Positions 1-6,743 are shown, counted from the stretch's first letter. The stretch: DNA of 7,138 nt from Bacteroidota bacterium (GCA_023392945.1 JAEWNB010000160.1:1-7138), one strand, 5' to 3'. Program-made: numbers and translations. Notes: generated from the letters alone by a model not told the origin.

Positions 1-255
1 GTCAATGGTTGCAAAACCTGCATCTCCAAAGGTAACTGTCAAGAGGCCATGCACATTGGTGGTCTCATTATAGGTTTGGGTGAAAAGCTCGCTTCCCCCA
101 ACCTTGACTTTAACGGTTGCCGAAACACTACGATTGGTTAACAACTGCCCGCTGGCATCTCTGATTACCGCCTGATAGGTCATTTGCGGGGTTTGTGCAA
201 ATAACATCGCAACTGTTACTACAACAAATACAATAGATAATAGTAATTTTTTCAT
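1..255 (-). CDS. N-terminus of a second YadA-head/fibre-type surface protein (partial, runs off the left edge)
   Basis: These are the first 85 codons of a gene continuing beyond base 1. The start at 255 is supported by a Sec signal peptide (MKKLLLSIVFVVVTVAMLFA, likely cut before Gln21) and by alignment with the start of the 887-aa gene at 3013. The visible protein matches residues 1-85 of that neighbour except at five residues: A16 for G, A34 and S35 for V and N, T40 for S, and S45 for E. The mature part begins TPQMTYQAVIRD and continues into TYNETTNVHGLLTVTFGD. This N-terminal module often precedes head repeats or tail-fibre-like regions in Bacteroidota surface proteins. It is the third same-strand exported-protein gene, 94 bp after the previous stop. 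By inference it is a paralogue produced by tandem duplication. Whether it also carries head repeats and a DUF1566 end cannot be seen here. Confidence 0.9.
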   Translation of the reverse strand, partial: MKKLLLSIVFVVVTVAMLFAQTPQMTYQAVIRDASGQLLTNRSVSATVKVKVGGSELFTQTYNETTNVHGLLTVTFGDAGFATID

Positions 256-275
256 TTATAATATTTTTGATTTTT
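1..275 (-). repeat. Duplicated 5' end of adhesin gene, copy 1
   Basis: Bases 1-275 align without gaps to 2759-3033 (constant offset 2758) with ten mismatches, at 122, 123, 133, 137, 148, 152, 155, 169, 208 and 209. Identity is complete over 1-121 and again over 210-275. The repeat covers the N-terminal module, the signal peptide and the first 20 bases upstream of the start codon; identity stops abruptly at 276. The left end of the repeat lies outside the window. Confidence 0.97.
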
Positions 276-296
276 GTTAGGCTCAGGTATACTCAA

Positions 297-325
297 ATAA
301 AAGGGGAATTGACATCCCCTTTTAT
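297..325 (-). terminator. Hairpin terminator after the 887-aa adhesin gene
   Basis: A perfect 11-bp stem (297-307 pairing with 315-325; ATAAAAGGGGA and its complement) encloses a 7-nt loop. It begins about 25 nt past the TAA stop of the 887-aa gene and lies before the start of the next cassette. On the minus strand the 3' arm ends CCCCTTTTAT followed by TTGAGT, which gives a short interrupted U tract typical of an intrinsic terminator. Because the downstream gene has no recognisable promoter of its own, partial termination (attenuation) is also possible. Confidence 0.65.
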
Positions 326-349
326 AAAAATCTTCCTCTAAATAAATAG

Positions 350-3013
350 TTAAAAAGAACGAACAGCACGAACCCTGAATGAGTTGTTCTTAGATGGACA
401 GTATTCTTCGTTGGTGAATTTGAAGGACCATGCATTATAGTAACCGTTCTCGCTGGAACTCCAATAGTAGGTTCCTTCATCAAAATCGCCCAAACCTTGT
501 GTGTGTAAATTAGTGAACATTAATCCTAACTCATATAAACTTGGCAAAAACCAGTCGGTATAAGTGTTTAAGCTAAGATCGTCACAAATTTTTGCAGCAC
601 CTGTTTCTGAGCAACCTGCAACAATAGCACTTGTATTGGTTGCCCCTGTGAGTATTAGTACTGAAGTAGCTGAAATCATTGTGCCATAACATCCCCATAC
701 TACTCCTGTGCTTTGGTCGCTTGGTGCAGCTATGATGCCGTGTCTCACATTAGTATCATAACCCGGATCACCTGGTTGCAAAAAATAGGCAATAATTCCT
801 CCGCCATATGAATCTCCAATTTCCAAATCATTTATATTTCCATCTGTCCAGGTTGGCACTCCGTTTTTAAATTTTAATATTTGTCCATTTATACCTGCAG
901 CTACCGTTACCCATGCCGAGCCATTCCAATATTGCATTTCGCCGGGGGTTGTCCCCGGTGTTTGAGTTGCATTAACAACATAAGGGCTTGCTATAGTTCC
1001 GCTTCCTGTAATGGAAACATTTGTACCTGCGGTTACTTGAGTTTCGGAGCCATCGGCTGGAGTAGGCGTACCTGTTAGGTCATTATAACTACCAGTAGTG
1101 GCAACAGTTGCAAAATCTGGTTTAGCAGTTATATCTGACCATGCAGGAACCCAAGCAATTGGGCGATATAAACCATCATGATTTCCCCAACCATAAGCTG
1201 TATTCCAATTAGTAGAGTTTCCCCCTGTAGCAGTTAAGATACCGTTAACGTTCATATTCCCGTTTTTATATACGATTAGCGCATTGGATCGATTGCTTGC
1301 ATCAGCTCCGTTTCCAATAACAAAAAGGGGATCTGTCGAAACCCAATTGAGTGAATCTCCGTCGACAACATTGAATCTTCCTAAAACTACAGAGGCATAA
1401 GATTGGGCTTGAGTTGATTCTCCCAAAGAAGTTGCCCCCCATCCATTTGCTATAGTATTGCTTCCCATTGAAGTTGAAGCATTTCCACTTGACCTTGTAC
1501 AATAACCCAAAGCAGTGGAATAATTATTTCTTGCCGATGTATTATAGCCCATCGCAATAGATGCAGAACCACTTGCAGATGTACCATACCCCATGGCGGT
1601 TGAAAATAAATTGTCTGCTGTTGTATTATAGCCCATGGCAGTGGAATAATAACTACTTGCCGTGGTGGAAGACCCCATGGCCGTGGAATATTGACCACTT
1701 GCTGTTGTATTATAGCCCATGGCAGTGGAGTAATGACCATCTGCCTTTGTATCATTTCCCATAGCGGTTGAAGCATAACCACTTGCTCTTGTTCCCAATC
1801 CAATGGCCGTGGAATAATCACTGATTGCAATTGTGTATGACCCCAAAGCAGTGGAATAATTACCACCTGCGGTTGTAAATTCACCCATAGCGGTTGATCT
1901 ATTACCATTTGCTAATGTATTATAGCCCATAGCAGTGGAAGCACCTCCATTTGCAACTGTCAATTCTCCCATGGCGGTGGCAGCAAAATTACTTGCCGTT
2001 GTTCTGGATCCCATGGCGGTAGAATTTTCAGCGCTTGCAGTTGTATTTCGGCCCATGGCAGTGGAATGACTACCACTTGCAGATGTATAATCCCCAATTG
2101 CTATTGAAACAAGACCGCTTGCAGTTGTTCCAATTCCCATTGAGATAGAAAAAGAGCCGATTGCTTTTGCATCTTGACCCATGGCTGTAGAAATAGCCCC
2201 GCTTGCCGTTGTATTATAGCCCAAAGCGGTGGAATAGTGACCAACATTAACATCATCCCATTGTGAACCATTAACATAACCTGCTCTGAAGGCTGCTTTT
2301 CCCGGATACCACATCATTCGAGAGCCGGTACCGCTGGCAGGGATTGTTCCTGACCATAATGTCCCGTTAGCCAAAAAACCATCAGTACCATTTATGGTCA
2401 CCGGACCGGCATCGGCAATGATCTCTGAACCATTGTTGTATGCATCATCTAAACTAGTAGTGTCAATTACTGCCGGCAATTTCACAAAACCTCCATTACT
2501 CAGATAAATAGTATCTTTGCTTATACTCAATATTTGTAACTCATTGGTTACAGAGCCGTCAACTTCGGCATCCAGCTTGTGGTTCCAATACAAAGTATCG
2601 GCAGTCGTTATGTCGGAGGCAACAGAAGCATTAAACTGAGGATCACTTTCGGTGATTGCCTTTATTGCCAGTGGCACGGCAGTCACCGGTTGAAAGTTTT
2701 CGGCAATATAAACATCAGTGCCATTATATACTTCACAACTAATAGAAGCATTAGCCCAGTCAATGGTTGCAAAACCTGCATCTCCAAAGGTAACTGTCAA
2801 GAGGCCATGCACATTGGTGGTCTCATTATAGGTTTGGGTGAAAAGCTCGCTTCCCCCAACCTTGACTTTAACGGTTGCCTCAACACTACGGTTGCTTAAC
2901 AACTGTCCGTTGACATCTCTGATTACAGCCTGATAGGTCATTTGCGGGGTTTGTGCAAATAACATACCAACTGTTACTACAACAAATACAATAGATAATA
3001 GTAATTTTTTCAT
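350..3013 (-). CDS. Secreted mosaic adhesin: YadA-type head repeats with C-terminal DUF1566/Lcl_C domain
   Basis: This 887-aa exported protein is probably a trimeric fibre on the cell surface. The order of parts is: signal peptide 1-20 (ending MLFA, mature Gln21); a conserved N-terminal module, about 21-125; a linker with SLDDAYNNGSEIIADAG and SRMMWYPGKAAFRAG, typical of Bacteroidota fibre proteins, about 186-245; 21 tandem 14-residue YadA head repeats, 260-553, consensus YSTAMGYNTTASGx; a tail-fibre-like linker with WNTAYGWGNHDGLYRP, about 554-732; and a DUF1566/Lcl_C domain, 733-887, with TDWFLPSLYELGLMF, YYWSSSENG and a closing SFRVRAVRSF. Head repeats are known to form a trimeric left-handed beta-roll. 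There is no YadA C-terminal beta-barrel, no lipobox after the signal peptide and no recognisable type IX sorting domain, so surface anchoring is unexplained. The start lies 35 bp after the FISUMP gene's stop with no terminator between, so the two are probably co-transcribed. The C-terminal domain resembles diversity-generating retroelement targets. The ligand is unknown. Confidence 0.94.
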   Translation of the reverse strand: MKKLLLSIVFVVVTVGMLFAQTPQMTYQAVIRDVNGQLLSNRSVEATVKVKVGGSELFTQTYNETTNVHGLLTVTFGDAGFATIDWANASISCEVYNGTDVYIAENFQPVTAVPLAIKAITESDPQFNASVASDITTADTLYWNHKLDAEVDGSVTNELQILSISKDTIYLSNGGFVKLPAVIDTTSLDDAYNNGSEIIADAGPVTINGTDGFLANGTLWSGTIPASGTGSRMMWYPGKAAFRAGYVNGSQWDDVNVGHYSTALGYNTTASGAISTAMGQDAKAIGSFSISMGIGTTASGLVSIAIGDYTSASGSHSTAMGRNTTASAENSTAMGSRTTASNFAATAMGELTVANGGASTAMGYNTLANGNRSTAMGEFTTAGGNYSTALGSYTIAISDYSTAIGLGTRASGYASTAMGNDTKADGHYSTAMGYNTTASGQYSTAMGSSTTASSYYSTAMGYNTTADNLFSTAMGYGTSASGSASIAMGYNTSARNNYSTALGYCTRSSGNASTSMGSNTIANGWGATSLGESTQAQSYASVVLGRFNVVDGDSLNWVSTDPLFVIGNGADASNRSNALIVYKNGNMNVNGILTATGGNSTNWNTAYGWGNHDGLYRPIAWVPAWSDITAKPDFATVATTGSYNDLTGTPTPADGSETQVTAGTNVSITGSGTIASPYVVNATQTPGTTPGEMQYWNGSAWVTVAAGINGQILKFKNGVPTWTDGNINDLEIGDSYGGGIIAYFLQPGDPGYDTNVRHGIIAAPSDQSTGVVWGCYGTMISATSVLILTGATNTSAIVAGCSETGAAKICDDLSLNTYTDWFLPSLYELGLMFTNLHTQGLGDFDEGTYYWSSSENGYYNAWSFKFTNEEYCPSKNNSFRVRAVRSF
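1355..2236 (-). repeat. 42-bp coding repeats (21 YadA head units)
   Basis: Twenty-one consecutive 14-codon units encode residues 260-553 of the 887-aa adhesin. Most fit [Y/A/F]-S-T-A-M/L/I-G-x-x-T-x-A-x-x-x; the last two (GATSLGESTQAQSY and ASVVLGRFNVVDGD) are degenerate and close the array. On the plus strand each unit shows a core like CCCATGGCAGTGGAATA. Some units stay almost identical: 1616-1645 equals 1700-1729 exactly over 30 bases, two periods (84 bp) apart. Others have drifted, so the array is old but still has tracts able to recombine. Confidence 0.95.
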
Positions 3014-3033
3014 TTATAATATTTTTGATTTTT
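2759..3033 (-). repeat. Duplicated 5' end of adhesin gene, copy 2
   Basis: This is the partner of the repeat at 1-275. It includes the start codon at 3013 and the AT-rich leader (AAAAATCAAAAATATTATAA directly before ATG). That this leader is kept identical in both copies, while the sequence beyond it is unrelated, marks the upstream edge of the duplicated unit. The leader has no Shine-Dalgarno sequence, as is usual in Bacteroidota. Confidence 0.97.
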
Positions 3034-3048
3034 AATAATTATTCTTTT

Positions 3049-4218
3049 TTAATTCTTTAAACATCTGATACTCATTCCATCCTCTTTTCCAATATCATTA
3101 AAAAGCAGATCAGGACAATTGCAAGTCAGATGGACATATTTTCCAAGAGTTGGGGTAGCCGATGATGTCCAGAAAAAAGCATCTCCATTCAGATAGAAAC
3201 AACTGTTGGCAGCACTATTGTAAATTCCTCCCGGAAAAGCACTAAATTTTGAGCTATTATTTCCGGCAGTCAGCCAGTAGTCGAAGGTTCTAAGATCGGG
3301 AGCAGGAAAGGCATAGAGCGCTTGACATTCCTCTAATGTCGGCACTCTCCATCCCTCAGGGCAGACACCCTGTATATATCCATCTTCATCAGCATCAGGA
3401 ATTGCGGCATTATCCCCTTCGAGGAGATGCATTGCCGAATACCAACTATACAGCCTCCCGAAGAGAGCCAGATTTGCAGCTGTATCAGGATACATCTCAG
3501 CATTGTATATCAGTGCTATTGGAATGGGAGTATTAAGTCCGTCATCATAAATGGTAGATTTAAGATTCTCTTTAGTCCAGCACAAACAGCCCAGACGCAA
3601 AGTATTATAAACATTGCCATTGGCATCATTCACTGTAAAGCTTTCTCCGCAAGGTGGAAACAAAACCCTGATATTTTGTTGGCAATCCAAAGTCTTGTCT
3701 GCAACCGCCAACTGCCATGTCACTGTTGTAGTCTCATCACAGGGAAATTCGGCAGGAGCATTGTTGGTAACATGCACTTCAGCTGCCGGAGCCGGTTCAA
3801 CCAGCGGACGATTTATACCCACCGGAATAGAACAAACGCTATAAGGGGCGGTAATTTGCGAATCGTTTGGACAGGTGACGGCATAAAGCATCACTGACAT
3901 CAGGCTGTCTATGCCATAAGTGGGCAACAGGTAAAAAGTGGTATCTCCCGTTTTTGTGATAAAATGACCACTGCGATATTCATAAGGAATATCCCCGACA
4001 TATAACAGCACTGAATCATCACCGATATAAAGAAAAGCCTGTTGAAGACCTTCATTCAAGAAACCGACATCAGATACTGAATTTGAACTAAACAACTGCC
4101 CGAATGACCAGGAGCAATTGAGGGCATTTTCATCGGCAGCCACAACAAACCCTGATTGTGAATAACTCAAGGGTATTATAGCAAATACGATTGAGAGCAT
4201 CATAATTGTTTTTTTCAT
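3049..4218 (-). CDS. Secreted protein with HYR/Ig-like segment and C-terminal FISUMP domain
   Basis: This 389-aa exported protein is likely displayed on the cell surface; its substrate or ligand is unknown. It has a signal peptide at 1-20 (MKKTIMMLSIVFAIIPLSYS, mature Gln21). The N-terminal stretch contains SWSFGQ and LNEGLQQAF, matching the SVGQ...EGVQQ pattern common at the start of Bacteroidota secreted proteins. Residues about 115-187 look like an HYR/Ig-like unit (VTNNAPAEFPCDETTTVTW, then CQQNIRV). Residues about 190-389 are a Fibrobacter-succinogenes major paralogous domain, recognised by DANGNVYNTLRLG, CWTKENLK, LFGRLYSWYSAM, CPEGWRVPTLEECQALY, FSAFPGGIYN, FFWTSSAT and a final GMSIRCLKN. 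FISUMP, like DUF1566, belongs to the C-type-lectin/FGE-like folds. It is the first gene of the minus-strand adhesin group and probably shares a transcript with the 887-aa gene 35 bp downstream. Start ATG 4218 is chosen because the signal peptide begins there. Confidence 0.92.
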   Translation of the reverse strand: MKKTIMMLSIVFAIIPLSYSQSGFVVAADENALNCSWSFGQLFSSNSVSDVGFLNEGLQQAFLYIGDDSVLLYVGDIPYEYRSGHFITKTGDTTFYLLPTYGIDSLMSVMLYAVTCPNDSQITAPYSVCSIPVGINRPLVEPAPAAEVHVTNNAPAEFPCDETTTVTWQLAVADKTLDCQQNIRVLFPPCGESFTVNDANGNVYNTLRLGCLCWTKENLKSTIYDDGLNTPIPIALIYNAEMYPDTAANLALFGRLYSWYSAMHLLEGDNAAIPDADEDGYIQGVCPEGWRVPTLEECQALYAFPAPDLRTFDYWLTAGNNSSKFSAFPGGIYNSAANSCFYLNGDAFFWTSSATPTLGKYVHLTCNCPDLLFNDIGKEDGMSIRCLKN

Positions 4219-4612
4219 AATTATTATTTGTTTCTAATGAGTATTAATAAAAATCCGGTTTTTGCTAAATAATGATACTAAGTTATAGTAGTTCAAAAAG
4301 GATAAATTAAAAATTCACAACCTAATTTTATTTTCGAAGAAAGTTAAAAATTATTTTGCAAAAAATCCGCAGCAATAATAAGATAATAATTAATATCTTT
4401 ATAATAAATGAAAGAAAAAAAAAGAAAAAAATCAACGAGGAAACAACTATTTAGAAATCAAATATTTAATTTGTTTTATAATAAAATTCTTCCAAAAACA
4501 ATTTAATATAAGAGAACAATTTTAGGATAATGGGGTAAGGAGATAGAAGAAAGATATAACGATTATCAAAGCAGCTCTATTAACATTTTTGTATTTTTGC
4601 AAAAAAAAAACT
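4219..4612. other. AT-rich divergent intergenic region
   Basis: These 394 bases separate the minus-strand FISUMP gene from the plus-strand membrane protein gene, so both upstream promoters should lie here. It is very AT-rich, with purine runs (about 4408-4430) and a small inverted repeat CAAAT-attta-ATTTG (4459-4473). On the plus strand a good Bacteroidota -7 element is visible at 4592-4599. On the minus strand I found no convincing TTTG / TAnnTTTG pair for the adhesin genes. No supported gene, RNA or repeat is seen in it. Confidence 0.7.
4592..4599 (+). promoter_or_regulatory. Bacteroidota-type -7 promoter element for the small membrane protein and mutL
   Basis: TATTTTTG matches the Bacteroidota primary sigma-factor -7 consensus TAnnTTTG exactly. 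A matching -33 TTTG is not present at the usual spacing. Initiation about seven bases downstream would give a leader of only about seven nucleotides before ATG 4613, including part of a ten-A run (4601-4610). As mutL follows nine bases after the small gene, this promoter probably serves both. Confidence 0.5.
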
Positions 4613-4870
4613 ATGAGCTTTTTATTTCCACCGAGGCGTGAAAAAAGGAAATTCAAATACAAGCCACGATTCAGTGGCACGGAGAGCAATCAACAAAGTG
4701 CTGAAAGTCAATACAATACTAAAGAATTTGCCGATAGGCTTCATCGAAGTTGGGAGCGAAAACGAGAGAATCGTACGCGGAACAAGTTTAAATCCAGATC
4801 TTTAATTTGGATGATCTTTATTGTCTTGATATTAGTATTACTTTTTTACAGATTTTTCATGAAGTTATAG
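4613..4870 (+). CDS. Small basic single-pass membrane protein upstream of mutL
   Basis: This 85-aa protein has no function I can name. Residues 1-62 are hydrophilic and strongly basic (RREKRKFKYKPRF near the start, RSWERKRENRTRNKFKSR before the membrane). Residues about 64-81 form one transmembrane helix (LIWMIFIVLILVLLFYRF), followed by a short MKL tail. The positive charge before the helix predicts that the N-terminal part is cytoplasmic. As I recall, comparable small proteins with a KPR(F/Y) motif and one C-terminal helix sit next to mutL in other Bacteroidota, sometimes mislabelled as a riboflavin synthase subunit; nothing here supports that enzyme role. ATG 4613 is preferred over the in-frame TTG at 4589, because that TTG would lie upstream of the likely transcription start. 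Its stop is nine bases before mutL, which suggests an operon. Confidence 0.7.
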   Translation: MSFLFPPRREKRKFKYKPRFSGTESNQQSAESQYNTKEFADRLHRSWERKRENRTRNKFKSRSLIWMIFIVLILVLLFYRFFMKL

Positions 4871-4879
4871 CATTTTTCT

Positions 4880-6724
4880 ATGGAAGACCTGATACATTTA
4901 CTCTCAGATGCTGTTGCAAATCAGATTGCTGCAGGGGAAGTTATACAACGACCTGCATCAGCAGTTAAAGAATTGTTAGAAAATGCCGTTGATGCCGGAG
5001 CCGACAATATTCAACTCATCATTAAGGATTCGGGGCGTACTCTTATACAGGTAATAGACAACGGAAAAGGGATGAGTTTTAATGATTCTCGCTTATGCTT
5101 TGAAAGGCATGCCACATCAAAAATCAAAACTGCCGATGATCTTTTTCACATCAGCACCAAAGGATTCAGAGGAGAAGCATTAGCCTCAATAGCTGCAATT
5201 TCGCAAGTAGAGTTAAAGAGCAAACAAATCGACGAAAAAATGGGAACATTGGTCATTACCGAAGGTTCACAGGTTAAGGAGCATTCGCTGACAGTTGCTC
5301 CTGATGGCACCTCCATTTCAGTAAAAAATCTTTTTTTCAATGTACCTGCGAGAAGAAATTTTCTAAAATCAGACTCTATTGAATTTTCTCACATCGAAGA
5401 GGAATTTAACAGGGTCGCGCTGATTCACAACAATATCTCCTTTTCGCTATTTCACCAAGGAAAATTAGTTTGCCGGTTAACACCATCCAATTTCAAGCAA
5501 CGAATTGTGAATCTCTTCGGATCACATTTCAAAGACAAACTATATCCAATAGAGCAGAACAGCGACAATATCAGGATTAATGGTTTTATTGCCAAGCCGG
5601 AAAACGCCAAAAAGAAAAAAAGCGAACAGTATTTATTTATTAACAATCGCTTTGTTCGGCACAATCTATTGAATTATGCCATTGAGACGGCATACAGCGA
5701 ACTTATTCCTGAGGGTTACAGGCCGGCTTATTTCATTCATTTGGAATTAGACCCCACTACTATTGATATCAACATCAGTCCCACCAAGATTGATGTAAAG
5801 TTACAGGATGAGCGTTTAATTTTTGGATTTTTAAATTCAACAGTTAAGAAATCTTTAGGAACCATGTCACTCACACCACGTTTAGATTTTGAATATGAGC
5901 GTGGATTAGACTTCGGCAACATTGCACAACCCTCCGGAGAGATTGCCCCTCCCCCAATCACAAGGACTCCGAATTATAATCCTTTTGAAACCATTTCTCC
6001 CGATAAGAATTCCTTTTCAGGAAATTATCAGCAAGATAAAGGGAAGATATCAGGTTGGGAAGAATTTATGAAAGGCATTAAGACCGAGACTGTTGATATC
6101 CCCAGCGGGATGAACCAAGATAATGAGTTGGCCGTAGAGACATCTGACATGGATAATACAGAGAGTATTCCTTATCTTAACATAGCAAACAAATATTTAG
6201 TCATCAAGCTGAACGAATCAGTAGCCATCATTGACATTATCAATGCTCGGGAGAGAATTCTTTACGAATATTATTTAGAGGCTTTAACTAAGCAACCTAT
6301 TGCAGTACAGCAGAATTTATTTCCCGAAACCATAACGCTTACTGCTGCCAATGCAGAGATTCTTCAGGAATTAAAAGATGATTTCCACAAATTGGGTTAT
6401 GACATAGAGCCCATTGGAAGAACTCAATTTGCCGTCAATGGAACGCCAAACAACGACGATGAAGGTTCCATAGCACAAATCATTGAAAATATTCTGGAAT
6501 CATTCAAAAGCAATCAGCTTCAATATCGCACTGAAAAGGAAAAAAATATCGCATTATCTTTATCACGCCAAAAGCGTTCATTTTTCAAACCTATAACCAG
6601 CGCAATTGAAGTCAGGGAATTATTAAGACAGCTTTTTGATTGTCAGATTACCAACACAACTCCTACCGGGAAGAAAATCATCCACATACTTTCCAAAGAG
6701 ATTCTTGATAGTTTTTTCAAATAA
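4880..6724 (+). CDS. mutL: DNA mismatch repair protein MutL
   Basis: MutL (614 aa) is the ATP-driven coordinator of mismatch repair, linking MutS at a mismatch to downstream strand removal. The N-terminal GHKL ATPase domain (about 1-330) is intact: AVANQIAAGEVIQRPASAVK, catalytic Glu31 and Mg-binding Asn35 in ELLENAVDAG, DNGKGM (60-65), ATSKI (78-82), GFRGEAL (95-101), GTSISVKNLFFNVPARR (143-159), and the ATP-contacting Lys303 in SPTK, where the usual motif is HPTK. A variable linker (about 331-430) leads to the C-terminal dimerisation domain (about 431-614). There the usual DQHxxHERI is DIINARERI (452-460): Asp452, Glu458 and Glu463 remain but Gln-His is lost. No ACHxA-like motif is seen, and TPTGKK replaces CPHGRP. 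It is therefore unlikely to be a metal-dependent endonuclease like Bacillus MutL. Length and overall layout are normal for the phylum, and there is no frameshift. It follows the small membrane protein gene by nine bases and converges on an acyl-CoA ligase gene. Confidence 0.97.
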   Translation: MEDLIHLLSDAVANQIAAGEVIQRPASAVKELLENAVDAGADNIQLIIKDSGRTLIQVIDNGKGMSFNDSRLCFERHATSKIKTADDLFHISTKGFRGEALASIAAISQVELKSKQIDEKMGTLVITEGSQVKEHSLTVAPDGTSISVKNLFFNVPARRNFLKSDSIEFSHIEEEFNRVALIHNNISFSLFHQGKLVCRLTPSNFKQRIVNLFGSHFKDKLYPIEQNSDNIRINGFIAKPENAKKKKSEQYLFINNRFVRHNLLNYAIETAYSELIPEGYRPAYFIHLELDPTTIDINISPTKIDVKLQDERLIFGFLNSTVKKSLGTMSLTPRLDFEYERGLDFGNIAQPSGEIAPPPITRTPNYNPFETISPDKNSFSGNYQQDKGKISGWEEFMKGIKTETVDIPSGMNQDNELAVETSDMDNTESIPYLNIANKYLVIKLNESVAIIDIINARERILYEYYLEALTKQPIAVQQNLFPETITLTAANAEILQELKDDFHKLGYDIEPIGRTQFAVNGTPNNDDEGSIAQIIENILESFKSNQLQYRTEKEKNIALSLSRQKRSFFKPITSAIEVRELLRQLFDCQITNTTPTGKKIIHILSKEILDSFFK

Positions 6725-6743
6725 AGAACTCTGCTAAAAAGGG

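Noticed and set aside
1450..1908. A 152-codon open frame on the minus strand, offset from the adhesin frame
   Set aside because: It lies wholly inside the 42-bp coding repeats. A repeat period divisible by three keeps alternative frames open, and its product is just a monotonous shadow (PLPWAIIQQQ-like units).
1355..2236. Regular 42-bp spacing on the plus strand that could be mistaken for a CRISPR or other non-coding direct-repeat array
   Set aside because: The units are contiguous with no unique spacers, drift at codon level, and encode canonical YadA head repeats in one long open frame.
3427..3897. A 156-codon plus-strand frame opposite the FISUMP gene
   Set aside because: It is antisense to a well-supported coding gene and its translation has no recognisable domain or signal.
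4408..4506. A 32-codon plus-strand frame beginning MKEKKRKKSTRKQLF
   Set aside because: It consists mostly of lysine and asparagine codons expected in AT-rich spacer, has no promoter or initiation context, and resembles no family I know.
4219..4588. Possible DGR template repeat or reverse-transcriptase remnant in the divergent spacer
   Set aside because: By eye no stretch resembles the last 100 bases of the adhesin gene, and no reverse-transcriptase motif is encoded here.
4589..4612. An eight-codon N-terminal extension of the small membrane protein from TTG 4589
   Set aside because: It would start upstream of, and run through, the likely -7 promoter element and poly-A run; ATG 4613 gives a more ordinary start.
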